Both the position numbers and the translations under genes were made by a program. Below, piece by piece: positions 23,836 to 35,204 of a DNA stretch of 64,000 nucleotides; within the stretch, counting starts at the first letter, position 1; the number at the start of each line of letters is the position of its first letter. The notes under the pieces were generated by a model that was not told the DNA's origin, did not search any database, and worked only from the letters and a program-made list of their open reading frames with translations. This DNA is from Sanguinoderma infundibulare (lineage: Eukaryota > Basidiomycota > Agaricomycetes > Polyporales > Polyporaceae). The stretch lies in contig JAVLRN010000006.1 in the NCBI GenBank assembly GCA_032821775.1, forward strand, positions 3,397,590 to 3,461,589, in the 5' to 3' direction.

Positions 23836-25195
23836 ATGAGTGTCGCCTGCGACGTGTACACGAAGCTGCTCTTCAAACTCGGCCACGGCTATCCTCTCTG
23901 GGAACCGGAGCCAGTGACGCAGTCTGGCGAAGTGCTGATCGGGGATGTAGGCTATATTCTGGACGGCGGCTTCTATCGTCTCTTCAACGCGACTCTCCCC
24001 AATGATCATCCGTTCCACCATCGGCATGGGGTGCCGGACGGCCACGAGGTGTTCCAGTGCCCTGATACACTACGATACCTGCGGCCCCACGCGCTCGAGG
24101 CTGGGGCGATCTGCAGCGAGAGCGTCACCGCGGTCACTACGGACGTTACGATGTGAGTCACTGAGGTACTTATTGTGTTGCCGACGAACGAAATCCGTTG
24201 ACGGTTCCTGGATACCACAGGGGAGCAGGTGCAGGGAACCTCGGCGCGCTCGCAGGCATCCACTTCAAGTTCACAGACGAGCAGGGGGCCATCCTCGTCC
24301 TCAAGAACGACGCACACCGAGAGGTCCTACATCCTTCTCCGGACCTCACGCAGTACATCCTACGCAACCACGCTGGGTGGCACGAGTTCGCGCGGAACGT
24401 CTTCAGGCTCGACCTCAAGCCGCAGGACATCATCTTCGTCAGCGGGTGGGTGAAGACGAGCCAATGGGCGCTCGGAGCGGCGACGCACAGCGCGCGGGAC
24501 GGGGAGATCGAGTTCGGCGGCGAGTTCGGACCGGCTGCGCAGGCGAGCTTCTCTGTCTCGGTGATGCAGAAAGCGTCAATGCCGTGGGTGCACCGGCAGG
24601 GTCCTAAGGGCGGTGTAAATGGGAACGCAGGAGAACCGTCGGCGTTCGATCAGTGCATCTTTTTGCACTACTACAAGGTCAAACATCGCCTGATTTTGGC
24701 CCCGAAGGTCATTCGGGCGGCCGCGGAAGAGCATGATTCGAGTCGTTCTTCGACTCCGGACGAGCTGGACAGCATGACATGCACGAGTGATGGAGATGAG
24801 TCTCTCACAGTTGACGTGGTCCCGAGGCCATCATATCAGGTAACTTCGAGACGTCGCTGCGTTGTTGGTGACACTACGCTTATCAGTATAACCGATATTA
24901 GCGAGATATTGTCGACGAAATCCTCGATTATATCCTCGATGTACGTCACTTCGCTGCAGCTGTTCATTTGCGTGGATGCAATGACCAATGCCATTTAGCA
25001 AACCGACGCAACATGCGCTATCGTGTCCGACGGGGACCTCGTAGGGTTGTCCTCTGTGAGCCTCTGCCATCGCTCCTGCAGCAATACGGTGTCATTTTAC
25101 ATCAGCTGTGATCAGGATCATCAAGAGAGCATACCGGTCAACGTTTCTCAGCTCCTCAACGACACTCGACCGAACATCATTGTAGCTGGAGGAGG
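23836..25195 (+). CDS. Agaricomycete 'GHGYPLWEPEP' family protein, unknown function
   Basis: Exon 1 (23836-24152) begins MSVACDVYTKLLFKLG and reads GHGYPLWEPEP, GEVLIGDVGYI and GGFYRLFNATLP, the signature of a large mushroom-specific family without known activity. Exon 2 (24221-24839) reads AGNLGALAGIHFKFT, then FVSGWVKTSQWALGAA, ending before a GTAAC donor. Exon 3 (24887-24940) reads RDIVDEILDYILD, the usual C-terminal motif, but has an in-frame TAG at 24899-24901 just before it. Exon 4 from 24999 reads QTDATCAIVSDGDLVG. The true 3' end is unclear and may run to about 25195, where a GT donor precedes the next gene. If exon 3 is spliced as read, the nonsense codon removes the tail. Confidence 0.6.
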
Positions 25196-25256
25196 TATGT
25201 TGTCATTGCTCATTCGAGTGGACGAGCATGATCTAACACCGGACCTCCCAGTCGGG

Positions 25257-27552
25257 ATGCTCTCACGTCACCACGTATCTGTCGACGGTGCCACCAATGA
25301 GAGCAACACCCTTGCGACCTCTTCTCCGAACGCCTTTGACCATGCTTCTCCCACTTCCGGCGACGGCCCAGGCGACGACGTTCGCAGTCACGTTTCTTTC
25401 GGCTCCTCCTATGACCCGACTTCCCCCCGTCCCGACATTTCCCAGACCTTCCAGGATCTCTCCTTCCGCTCTCCCCCATGGCTTCAAGGCTCCCTCCCAG
25501 ATGACCGTCGATCCCCTCCCCTCTATAAGCCTCAACTTCTCGACGGCCACTCTCCTCCAACCATAAAGGCCCTCGATGGTGACGGCGGTTTTATTAGTTG
25601 CCCAACGTCACAAATCATTCCCGCTACTCCCATCAGTAGGGGAGGCGTCACCGCACTGAACGTCCCATTCCAAAACAACATCGCAGGTACGTTCTCCATT
25701 CTATCTGTTGCAGTCACTTCACCCTTCCGCTCACTGAACATCTCCTCGATGTTCAGGCCCATCTTCTAACCCAGCTCCTTCTGGTGTCCAAGAGTGGGCG
25801 CGCTATCAGCAGTACGGCGCGCAGGATAGTCAGTTTGTCGACCAGCCGTTCTCCTTCCCTCCAGGATCAGGCTCATCTTCAGCGCTCGATGACGACACCC
25901 AGCAACAACAGGCACACCAACCACAATACCAGCGTGAGTTCTTGCTTCCGGGTCCCCGAGCCGCTCAGCGCTCGCGGAGCATGTCCGACTCCTTCCTGCG
26001 CACGCCCGTTTGGGACACCGACCAGCGTCAGGGCGGCACCGTCAACATGAGCGAGGTCCTTCCTGGTCCTGGTCAGGGTTCGGCCTCGGATCCCCTTCTT
26101 GCTCAGCATCGGAATTCCTTCCGCCGTCCCTCCTCCGCCGGCCCATACCAGACGTCATTCGGCAACCAGGCTAGCTTCCCCAACCAGTTCCCTTCAGACT
26201 ACCTTACCGTCGACGCTCCTGGCGGCATTCGTCGTGTCAGGTCAGACGGAGGTCAGCTTGGAACGCACCAACGGCAAGCACGTTCGCTCGACATCCGCTT
26301 GACCGACCCCATGTTGCCAAACAAACTCCTCCTCCCACCCGGACAGCGACCTTCTGCCGGCGATGAGCGTGACGCTCGTACCCGTCGGGGGGCAGGATGT
26401 GAGCGACGAGTAGACGGGAATGACGACAACAAGGATAGGGAGGATCGGCGGGATCGCGACAAGGACCGCGAAGCTGAGCCTGCTTGGATGGAGACGTACA
26501 TTCCGACTACTCCTGGCGGCGGCATTCTTGGTGGCAAGGGTGCTGACGGTGAGCTGGATGGCATACAGGCATGGAAGAAGGGTATGAAGGAGAAGGAACG
26601 CAAGGAGAAGGGTGAAACATCAGATAGTACTAAGCCCTCGGAGACGAACGGTGTCTCCGACCCCCAGGAGAATTCATCGACTACTCCCGCCGCGTCTACC
26701 ACCGAGGCACCCATGGATGAGATTCAGTTGTTCAAGCTGATGATGAAACGTGAGGCCGAGAAGGAGGGCGACAAGGCCCAAAACGGTCTTGAGGATTCCC
26801 TTCGGAAACAGTTTTCGCACCCCTCGGAACCCGCAACACCGAGCACGGCTAAGCCGAGCCACGATCGTCGGAAACAGCCCGCCAACTTCGCATGTCCTGT
26901 ACCCGGTTGCCAGAGTACATTCACGAGACACTTCAACTTGAAGGGTGAGTTTGCCGTTCGAGTCGTGCGTGGCAGTCACTGACTGGTCTTGATTCCCCCT
27001 CTTCCCTTTTGTACCCGTCTCCGTATCTTCGCGTCCACCACAACTGGCGGACACGCGCAGGGCACCTACGTTCCCATGCGGAGGAGAAGCCTTATCAATG
27101 CAAGTGGCCGGGGTGCGGCAAAGGGTTCGCGCGGGAGCATGATTGCAAGCGGCACGAGCAGCTGCATCTCAATATCCGCCCTTACCCTTGCGAAGGCTGT
27201 AAGAAGACCTTCGCGCGGATGGATGCGCTTAACCGGCATCGTGAGTGTTCCTCTACCCTATATGTTGATGCGTGTCCCACTCCCTCCGCATCTCTTGCCT
27301 TTCTGCATTGTAATCTTTTATGAAATCCCGCGAACGATGGCTAACAACCTACGGTTCCCAGTGCGCTCCGAAGACGGCGCTGAGTGCCGGAAGATCCAGG
27401 AGGAGCTCACCCCCGGCTCGACGGCGCATCTCGACGTGCTTGGGACAGCGGCATCATCCCGGAGCGCATCGGAGAGCAAGAGCGTCACGCCGTCCGTCGG
27501 CGACGTGAACCCTGATCCTGATAGCTGGGGCGGTGGCGGTATCATGGTGTAG
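25257..27552 (+). CDS. CRZ1: C2H2 zinc-finger transcription factor, Crz1-like
   Basis: Three consecutive C2H2 fingers end the protein. The first is [19 protein letters not shown], joined across an intron (26945-27060). The second is [19 protein letters not shown]. The third is [17 protein letters not shown], joined across 27241-27361 to LRSEDGAEC. This arrangement is that of basidiomycete Crz1, the calcineurin-activated factor for calcium and cell-wall stress. I rely on remembered family features, so a related C2H2 factor is possible. The N-terminal half is Ser/Pro/Gln-rich and disordered, with [16 protein letters not shown] phosphosites, as expected of a phosphatase-regulated factor. Exon 1 runs from about 25257 to 25685. 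The start could lie in an earlier exon, because CAG stands six bases before this ATG. The stop TAG is at 27550-27552. Confidence 0.72.
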
Positions 27553-27908
27553 TGAGGATGCTGGGGACTCGTTCTCCTCTCCTTTCTCGGAGGCATGGCC
27601 GCTGGATCACTTTTCCACTTCCTCGCCGCGCCCCGGGGTCGGGACGCCCTGGTTGGTCTTCGAGTCCTCTACCATGACACACCGCGCGCGCATGCAGCAC
27701 GCAAAGACCAAACGATCCGGCGTTCCGCCAGCACGTGATCTATTCTCTGGTTCCGGTCTCGGTTTGCCCTTGCCTCCACCAACTCTATAGTTATGGCATG
27801 GACGCTCTGGCGAGTTCTGCTTGTTTGTTTGCTTTGTGTGTCTAAATGATCTCATTGATTCTTCCGACGTTCATCCTTCCACGTACTCGTCGCCATCGTC
27901 CACAATCT
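27553..27908. other. Intergenic, 3' flank of the Crz1-like gene
   Basis: No gene seen. The sequence is C/T-rich and passes directly into the DUF6533 remnant. Confidence 0.5.
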
Positions 27909-28014
27909 ACAGGGTAGCCTCAATCCTCGTCACCCGCTTCCTCCTCGACCTCCAGCAGACCTTCCGGCGAAGCGCGCACCTACCCGCGCTGATAGTGAAT
28001 GCGTCGACTGGTAG
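27909..28014 (+). pseudogene. DUF6533/6534 C-terminal exon remnant, cassette copy 3
   Basis: Reads SILVTRFLLDLQQTFRRSAHLPAL in the plus direction, almost the same as the last exon of copy A at 15827-17347 but inverted. It ends abruptly after VNAST at about 28014, where it is joined to MYND exon-1 sequence. Confidence 0.7.
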
Positions 28015-28093
28015 CCAGAGAGAATGAAGTCCGGGATGAGTCCGATTTTGACGGAAAACTGATCACGCCCGTCATGAACGGTTCGAGAGACAT
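28014..28093 (-). pseudogene. First codons of a MYND-gene copy, cassette copy 3
   Basis: From an ATG at 28093 the minus strand reads MSLEPFM and then, after a one-base shift, IPDFILSGY, matching MSLDPFM...PDFILSGYD of the intact gene. It stops at the junction with the DUF6533 remnant. Confidence 0.65.
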
Positions 28094-28497
28094 TTTTCAG
28101 GTTCAAGCGAGCCGAACGGCGGGTAGAATGTCCGATTTACTGAGTGGGGAGAGATCGACGAGGCAACGGTGCTGAAAGCCCAAGGATCGGTAGCGAGGAT
28201 TGTGACGAGCTGGAGGACGTGGTGGTCGAGATGGAAGGGCGAGAGGGCGCAAGAGAGATGGATGACTTCCTGTGCCGTGGATTCGATGCAAGATTCGTCA
28301 CTGTCTGTCACTGACAGCGCAATTTGAACGCGTTTGATGCGGAGTACAGAGTGTGCCGCGTGCGGAGTTTGTATGCCTTGGTCATCATGGCTGACGCCGC
28401 TTCCAGTTTTCCACTTGCATCGTCGTCGACCCGTTACTCGACTATCGCGGCCTGGGCGTAGTGCTGCATGTCTGCGCACGTTCGTGAGGTGCTTTGA
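28094..28497. promoter_or_regulatory. Inverted remnant of the shared divergent promoter
   Basis: The sequence follows 12170-12639 in reverse orientation, with substitutions and small indels. Nothing suggests it still drives an intact gene. Confidence 0.55.
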
Positions 28498-28562
28498 ATG
28501 GCGCCCGGCGAGCGAAGCGGGGATCCCGGATCAACGAGCGATGCAGACTCTGCAGGAGCACT
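28498..28562 (+). pseudogene. First-exon remnant of the small basic/acidic protein gene, copy 3
   Basis: Begins MAPGERSGDPGSTSDADS, matching MAPGEQSDPGSASNADSDS of 11625-12169. Similarity ends at about 28562, before the first splice site, so the rest of the gene is gone. Confidence 0.65.
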
Positions 28563-28894
28563 GAATCCGATCTTTATTTGCACCCATAGCGAACACTCAC
28601 TGTGGCCTAAATACCAATTGCGAACACTAGCTGTAGGTGCTGGACACCAGAATTTGCCCCCAATCAGAAGTATAAGGGTCGCCTCATAGATCCCCTCCTC
28701 TGACGTCTTTTTGACTGGTCTGCAGAGTGTGAATCCACTCATTCCACACACGGGCTGCAGCATCGCCTGCATCGCACACGCAACCCAACGCAAAACCCAT
28801 TCTAGAATTCATCCAGTAATGCCACCGACTTGAAAGTCCATACCATTCATTCATACGTTACATTCCCACAGCGTCCTTCCGCGGGCCAAATCGC
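28563..28894. other. Intergenic
   Basis: No gene. AGCGAACACT and TGCGAACACT lie about 30 bp apart near 28588-28629, a weak short repeat. The 3' flank of ABP1 is at the right. Confidence 0.45.
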
Positions 28895-31268
28895 TCAAGC
28901 CTGCAACTCGACGTAGTTCGCTGCATCCCCCAAACCGCGTCAGCTCACCGACGAGAGCGACCAAGGGACGAAACGCACCAGGGAACAAGCCAACGTTGCC
29001 ACGCGCATCCGTACCCTGCCACCAATCCTCGGACGCGGCCTCGATGAGCGTGATCCGCTCGCCCTCCTTGAACGAGATCTCGTTGTCCTCGCCGGCGTCG
29101 TAGCTGGATAGGCAGAGATAAAGCCGCACGTATCAGCATCGCGCTCAGCTGTGGACGACAAGACGAAACAAACGCACTCGTACATCGCGATAGCCCACAG
29201 CCCGATATCCTCCTCCGGCTCGGGCTCGGTCTCCGCGTGAACAGCAGCAGCGACAGGCGGCGGCGGCGGTGGCGGCGGCTGCACAAATTTAAACAGACAT
29301 GCATATCAATTAACAACGCACATCTCGCTCTCTGAAACCACGAAACGTACCGGAGGCGGAGGCGGCGGAACGGCAGCCTCAACCTCAGTCTCGGCCGGGG
29401 GGTCGACGATCTCGACGTAATTGGCCGGGAACAGGCCCACCTTCGTGCCGTTCGCGCCGACGCCGGACCACCAGCCCTCGTCGACCTGCTCGATCTGCTC
29501 GATGAGCTCGCCCTCGACCAGATCCATCTCGTTGTCCTCTAGCGCCTCGTACGAGAACTGTACGATTGCGCAGAGGCCTTGTGCGGTATGCGAAGCAGCG
29601 GCGACAGGGACTGGCTCGGGCTCGGGAGCCGGAGGCGCAAGCGGCGCTGCTGGCGCAGGTGGTGGCGGAGGAGGTGGCGGAGGCTGAATAAAATAATCAG
29701 CTATCAAGTCTCCTAACGTCGCCCACGGGCTGACTCACGGGAGGTGGAGGTGGCACTTCGGCTTCTGGTTCTGGTTCGTGGTGAACAACTGGAGGCGGTG
29801 GCGGCGGAGGTGGTGGCGGAGGGGGCGGCGGAGGAGCCTCTGCTTCGGGTTCTGGCACCGCAATAAGGCGGCTTGCGGGAGGAGGCGGAGGCGGGGGCGG
29901 CTACAAGGACGACCGGTGAGTACACGCAGAGACGACAGAATGACGTGAACGTACCGCTTCGTACTCCTCTTCTGGCTCTGGCTCTGGCTCCGGGGCTGCC
30001 GGCGGGGGCGGTATAGAGCGGAACGCAGGGGCTGGGGGAGGAGTCGGCTGAGACCCAAGTGCAGTCTTCGCGCGAGCCTCTTCCTCTTCCTGTTGCTTCT
30101 TCGCCAACGCCTGGCGCTCGCTCCAGGTCAGCTTCTTGGCACCGCCGGCGGGCGACGGCTTCGATGCAGCAGCGTCATCCTGGTTCTTCGCTTGCATGGC
30201 TGCGAATGGGTTGACGAGCTTCTTGGGTTGGAGTTTGATGGGGGTATATGCGGTCCCTACTGGGCCGATCTTGTCGTCTTCAGCAGGCTTGGTGGGGATG
30301 TTGGAGGCGGCGACCGGAGCAGGGGCGGCGGGGGTGAAGCGTGCAGCAGGCTATTTCACATCAGATGAATGACTGACCGAGCTATCCGCAGGAACTCACC
30401 GCGGACACGGCGGGGGCAGATTTCGTGAATGTCGCACCCGGAGTGGGACGTGAAGCAGCAGGCGGGGGAGGTGGCGGAGCAAAGCTGTCTGTCTCATCTT
30501 CCCAAGCGTCGGCCGGAGCCTTGCCTACAACAGGGGGACGAGGTGCAGTCGGAATGGCGTGCTTCGCAGGGACAGGGGCGGGTGGTTTGGCTGCGGCTTG
30601 ACGGATGGCAGCGATGTCGACTTTGCCGACGGGGACGTAGCTGGTACCGACGGGGGCGATGGGCTCGAACTTACGGGGAGCTTCCTTTTGAGCTGTGTAG
30701 TTGACTCCGGAGGCGGCCTTGACGCGGGACATGATTAAGGCGGGATCTACGTCGGCCTGGAGAGGATTTAGCACATAGGAGGACAAAACGAGGACGAGAT
30801 GTACCTCATTGCGAGCATTGATAACGACGTGGGTACCGCGGAGGAAGTTGGCGACAGCACTCGAGTGGGTATGGAAGAGACCCTTCCTGGCGACAGGGAC
30901 ACCGTCACCGCACCAGTTGATCTGCACGAACTTGGGGAGCTCGCTCTGACGGTGAACTGAGTACGGCAAGCATCATGAACAGGGGTGCCAAACACTCACA
31001 TTCTGATCCTTGACGCGGGCGAATGCGTACTGCATCCTACACCGGAGTCGGTCTCCGACTGAAGCGCGACGAGAACACGGGTCACTCACCGGCCATCGGA
31101 GAACTCCTCCTGAAGCTCTTCAAGACCGCCATCTCCGGTTGCCTGTACCTTGAGGTCGTTTGAACCTTTGTCATAGGTGAAGATCGCCCAATCTATGCCA
31201 CGGGCGTTGACGACATCTTGGTATGCTTGCGTCAAGTCCCTGCTGGACAGATTGACCTGGAGAGACAT
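28895..31268 (-). CDS. ABP1: Actin-binding protein Abp1 (ADF-H and two SH3 domains)
   Basis: Abp1 links cortical actin patches to endocytosis. The start MSLQVNLSSRDLTQAYQDV (31268) opens an ADF-homology domain that continues with DWAIFTYDKGSNDLKV, then MQYAFARVKDQ and PKFVQINWCGDGVP over three exons. A proline/alanine-rich middle contains KKLTWSERQALAKKQQEEEE and long PPPP runs with acidic EPEPEPE segments. SH3 domain 1 is AIVQFSYEALEDNEMDL...GWWSGVGANGTKVGLFPANYVEIV (split here for brevity). SH3 domain 2 is YDAGEDNEISFKEGERITLI with DWWQGTDARGNVGLFP, and an intron then separates ANYVELQA and the stop at 28895. Yeast Abp1 has one SH3; two occur in some basidiomycete proteins. About eight short introns. 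Its promoter and first codons are duplicated at 33590-33835. Confidence 0.9.
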
Positions 31269-31455
31269 GAAAGCAGACTAGAAGCGTCGTAAACTATCAA
31301 GTAGAGTGAAATCGAAGCGAGAGGGTTTGGTGGTGGATGTCGGAGGACAAGCTGTGGACGGGGCCGAAGCCGGATCCGCTTCGGGCGAAGATGGCGCTTG
31401 CGCATCTTGGACATGGCACCATTGGAGCTCGCAACGCTCGTTTCCCTCCACTCAA
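31250..31455. repeat. Direct repeat, copy 1: ABP1 start and promoter
   Basis: Roughly 200 bp covering the first ABP1 codons and promoter. A diverged copy in the same orientation lies at 33590-33835. Shared blocks include TTGACCTGGAGAG, GGACAAGCTGTGG/GGGCAAGCTGTGG, ATCTTGGACATGGC and GGAGCTCGCAACGCT. Confidence 0.75.
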
Positions 31456-32389
31456 GGAGAATCAATGAGGAGAAAGCAGCCCGTGCGATGGTTGGTGCTG
31501 ATTTGAATTGCGGTTCATATCCTCGACCATATTATAGAAACGACACACTACATAACGAGATGATCCATAGTCCTTCCCGACCTGCCCTCTTGCACCGAGC
31601 CACAATCCAGCTTGCGCAGGCCTATCTTACACTTACACAACAACGAAATGAGGAGTTGTACCAGACTCTGTTTGTGGAATGCACGCGTCCAGAGCTGCAG
31701 GATCGGTAATACGAGTCAGGTCGTGGGCGCGGAAGGAGGGGCGGCGAGGAGTAAAGTTGAGGAAGACCGTTCTCGCTGCATAGAAGAGCCAGAGGGCACC
31801 ATGACGAAGAGTCTGAAGATCGTGCGACCCCCTCGAGAAATGGCCTTGAGAGAGGTAGAGATCACCAACAACATATTGACGATGATTGTCAGAGACGAGG
31901 GGTTTTGAGACTTAACGAGCGGGGCAGGAAGGGGTGCTGAATTCTCGTCGCTCGCTCCCCTCGGAGACCTGCACGCGACAGTGAGAATTTCATACACGAT
32001 GTAGCATTGCTCGCCGCACCGTTGTATCCGGCGTCTTTGACGACCAGGTCCCTCGAGGACACGGCGCGGTGGAGAATGATGCGGCGGAGGTGCTGGGCTA
32101 TAGGACAGGCAACGACGCTGCTAGACCGCAGATTCAATGGCGGTCGTCCTGGCCGCCACCTTGCGAAACCATGCATGGTTACTGGAGGCGCAAACGGCTC
32201 CAGCTAGTATGGCCTTCGAGTCGCGCATCTGTCATTCTGCTACCCCACAACGGCTTTGGCGGCTAAGTTACCAGAACAGGACATCCACTGTCAGCATACG
32301 CCCGAGCTGACTCGGAGATACTTCTAATCACGAACAAACCGTACACTCTCTTTCTCTTCCTGCCCAATCACTAGCAAGCAAACCACAGC
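31456..32389. other. Unassigned region inside the direct repeats
   Basis: Frames on the minus strand (31716-31997, 31889-32176) contain hydrophobic stretches such as SSLTIIVNMLLVIS, perhaps the decayed end of a membrane-protein gene. Nothing is firmly recognised. Confidence 0.3.
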
Positions 32390-33324
32390 ATGGCGTCCGC
32401 CCCTAGTTCACACCACACGACCCTCGACCCAGATGCTCCGCGCGTTGCAGATAGAGTGGGCCAATATATACGGTCATCGCTGCTGATTTGGGCCTTCCCC
32501 AAGCCGACGACCCACGCGCCCGCCGGTTCCTCGCTGCAAACCGCGACCTCGTCTTCGCGGGCTGTACTAAGCACAGCGACGGCTCTCTCGACTCGATCAT
32601 CCCCATGAGGTCATCTTGCCTGAAACCCGCCTGCTTTTTGCATACATGAGCCGGGACGTCATGAACGAGCATGTCAAGAACGGTGGCCTTCGAGTCACTG
32701 CCCGCCGCGGCACCCAGTCCGCCGAGTCCCCCGCCGCTGTCTACGCCACGACCATTGGCCCCAATCTCAAGCTCACCGACATGGACGCGCTCACTCGTCA
32801 CGTCTTTGGCCAACATTCTACCCCAGCCGCCATCGATGGCTCGGACGACACAGCTGACGCGACCTATTTCGTCACCTTCTGTGCTACCGGTGACTTCTTG
32901 TCCCAGAGGCCGGTCGAGGACCTCACCACTATTATACTTTTGAAGACTATGTCCTTCCAACGCCTGCGAGCGCGCCTGGCGACTATGTCCCCCCGGACCT
33001 TATCACGTATGGCAAGACCCTTGTACCCTCACAGGTGCCCGAGTACGTCTTCTGTTGCTCCAGTCATGCGACGTTCCCCCATTCATGATGAGCCGACTGA
33101 CGTCGTTTCAGTTGCTACAAGAGCCGTCAGGCGTTGCAACGCATGTAAGACGCACCCCTGCCAAGTCAAGACGTCGAGGTTTATTCGGATGTACCGTTGA
33201 CACGCGATATGCCCTCTTGACGCATGCTGATGATGACCAGGTTAGCAGAGGAAGAGGACGTCGAGGAAGCTGCGGATCCTGCGTGTCCGTGGGATCGCCT
33301 TACCGCTTGCTACGGTCATCGTAG
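32390..33324 (+). CDS. Hypothetical protein, probably multi-exon or frameshifted
   Basis: From an ATG at 32390 (MASAPSSHHTTLDPDAPR), coding-like sequence moves between frames: AADLGLPQADDPRARRFLA, then VILPETRLLFAYMSRDVM with VTARRGTQSAESPAAVYAT. These are followed by DYVLPTPASAPGDYVPPDL and, at the end, EEEDVEEAADPACPWDRL up to a stop at about 33324. The composition is that of a real protein, but I do not recognise the family. Some frame changes fit short introns, while the shift near 32605 looks like an indel. It sits wholly within the block bounded by the ABP1 promoter repeats, so it may have arrived with that block. Confidence 0.4.
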
Positions 33325-33589
33325 CCGATAGGTTTCTTGTAGTCGGAGAAGCGCCTCGATAGCTGCAAGTAGACCCACAACAGCAGTTGAATTGACAAAC
33401 CGTTGTCGTACATACACGTGCCTACATCATGCTAGACCTAGAGTCACGTCAGACGGACTTGGACGCGGACCGTGAGGCAACAAAGTGAGCGGAGATCTCC
33501 TGGAATATTTGATCGTTTTCCTCTATCGTCCTCGTTCACCAGCTGCCAAAAGGGACCAGTGGTCTCTGCACCGACCGGGACATTCGAGC
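33325..33589. other. Intergenic
   Basis: No recognisable feature between the hypothetical gene and the repeated promoter block. Confidence 0.4.
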
Positions 33590-33835
33590 AGTCACGAGAT
33601 TGACCTGGAGAGCGATGAGAGCAGTCTAGCTGAGTACCAGGCCTGGAGCCGTAAAGTATGAGATAGTGTGAGATTGAAGAGCGAGGGATTCGTGATGGAT
33701 GTGCGAGGGCAAGCTGTGGGCAGATCTGCAAAGACCGGGTCCGATGACGTAGTCCCGGCGCTTGCGGATCTTGGACATGGCCACCACCCGCTCGCTGACC
33801 GGCTCGGAGCTCGCAACGCTTATTTCCCTTCACTC
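33590..33835. repeat. Direct repeat, copy 2: decayed ABP1 start and promoter
   Basis: Diverged copy of 31250-31455. On the minus strand the ABP1 start codon is replaced (ATC for ATG) and the following residues read LQVNL before losing similarity. It ends about 35 bp before the start of the plus-strand carrier gene and so now serves as its upstream region. Confidence 0.7.
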
Positions 33836-33868
33836 ACCACCATCTGCCACGCCGCTCGATACCCAGTC

Positions 33869-35204
33869 ATGGCCGACGTACCAGAGAACAAACTAAAAGG
33901 TCAGTTTTGCTCATATTTACTGGCCGCACGAGCTCACCTCATGCGGCAGAAATCAGCCCTGCTCTCGACTTTTTCGCCGGGACAGTCGCAGGTGTGTCTC
34001 TTGCGTACGTGTGAAGAAAGGAGGATTGAAGTCGTTTTGTCATTTGGAGGCATGGTGGCCGTGGCAGTGGGATATCCGTTTGACACCGGTCAGTCCATTC
34101 AACGCCGTCTGGCATCGGTCCGGTAGTGACTGTTCAAGTCCACTCGCGTGTGCAGTCAAGGTGCGCTTCCAGAATCCACTGATTGCGTCCAAGTACCGCT
34201 CCACTGTCCATGCATTCCTCACCATCGTCCGCGAAGAACGCATACGTGGCCTCTATCGTGGAATAGCCGCGCCTTTGGTACGTATCTGAACGCGGCCACC
34301 CACCGAGGAGGACGTTGGTGCTTCACAGGTTCGCTGACCTCTTCCTCTCTCTCTTTCAAACAACGAACATGATCTCTGCAGGCTGGCGCCCCACCACTGA
34401 ACGGCATTGTCTTCTCTTCCTACCGGTCCCTCTTGCGAGCTCAACTAGACGATGATAACGCGACACCCACACTCACACAAATTAATCTTGCAGGAGCAGG
34501 TACCGGCATTATATCATCGTACGTCTCCATGTTGTACCACGTTCCCCCACCACCACACTTACCCCCATCCTGGCCCAGGCTAATCACCACCCCCGCTGAG
34601 CTCATCAAGATCCACCAACAAACCCTCGTCCGTTCCGCCTCCAGCACGACCGCGACCACAGCCCTCTCCGACCGCGACATCGTCCGCCACATCTGGCGCA
34701 CGCACGGCCTCCGCGGCTTCTACCGCGGCATCACCGCGACCGCGCTCCGCGACGTCGGCTACGGCGCGTACTTCGCCGCCTACGAAGCCACGCTCCGCTA
34801 CTGGCCGCGGCCGCACGCCGCACACGCGCAGCACTCTTCGCGCGGGACTGAGGTCGAGTCGACGCTCGCCTCGCACTCGTGGCTCGCGCTCCTCACCGCG
34901 GGCGGCATGGCCGGCGTCGCGGGTTGGGTCGTCACGTTTCCGTTCGACGTCGTCAAGACGCGTGTGCAGAGCACGCCCGCGAACGCCCCGAACAACCCGT
35001 ACCGCTCGACGTGGTCGACGATCGTGGCGTCGTATCGCGCCGAGGGCGTCAGGGTGTTCTTCCGCGGACTCACACCGACGCTGATACGGTGAGCGGCTTG
35101 TGCTTTGGTCGTTATTTTCGTTCTGACGCCGTCGTCGTAGAGCCGTACCGGTGAACATGGTAACGTTCTCGGCTTTCGAGGCCGTCATTCACCTGTGTTC
35201 GTGA
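33869..35204 (+). CDS. Mitochondrial carrier (SLC25 family)
   Basis: Three tandem carrier repeats of the inner mitochondrial membrane are visible. The start is MADVPENKLK (33869-33899), followed after an intron by SPALDFFAGTVAG. Repeat 1 has PFDTVKVRFQ (across an intron near 34090-34158) and GLYRGIAAPL. Repeat 2 has AGAPPLNGIVFSSYRSL, then PAELIKIHQQ and GFYRGITATALRDVGYG. Repeat 3 has GGMAGVAGWVVTFPFDVVKT and FFRGLTPTLIR, and after a last intron VNMVTFSAFEAVIHLCS, stop at 35204. The PxD/ExxK motifs are PFDTVK, PAELIK and PFDVVK. The form resembles carnitine or basic amino-acid carriers, but the substrate cannot be fixed by eye. The gene looks complete, with about six introns. Confidence 0.85.
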
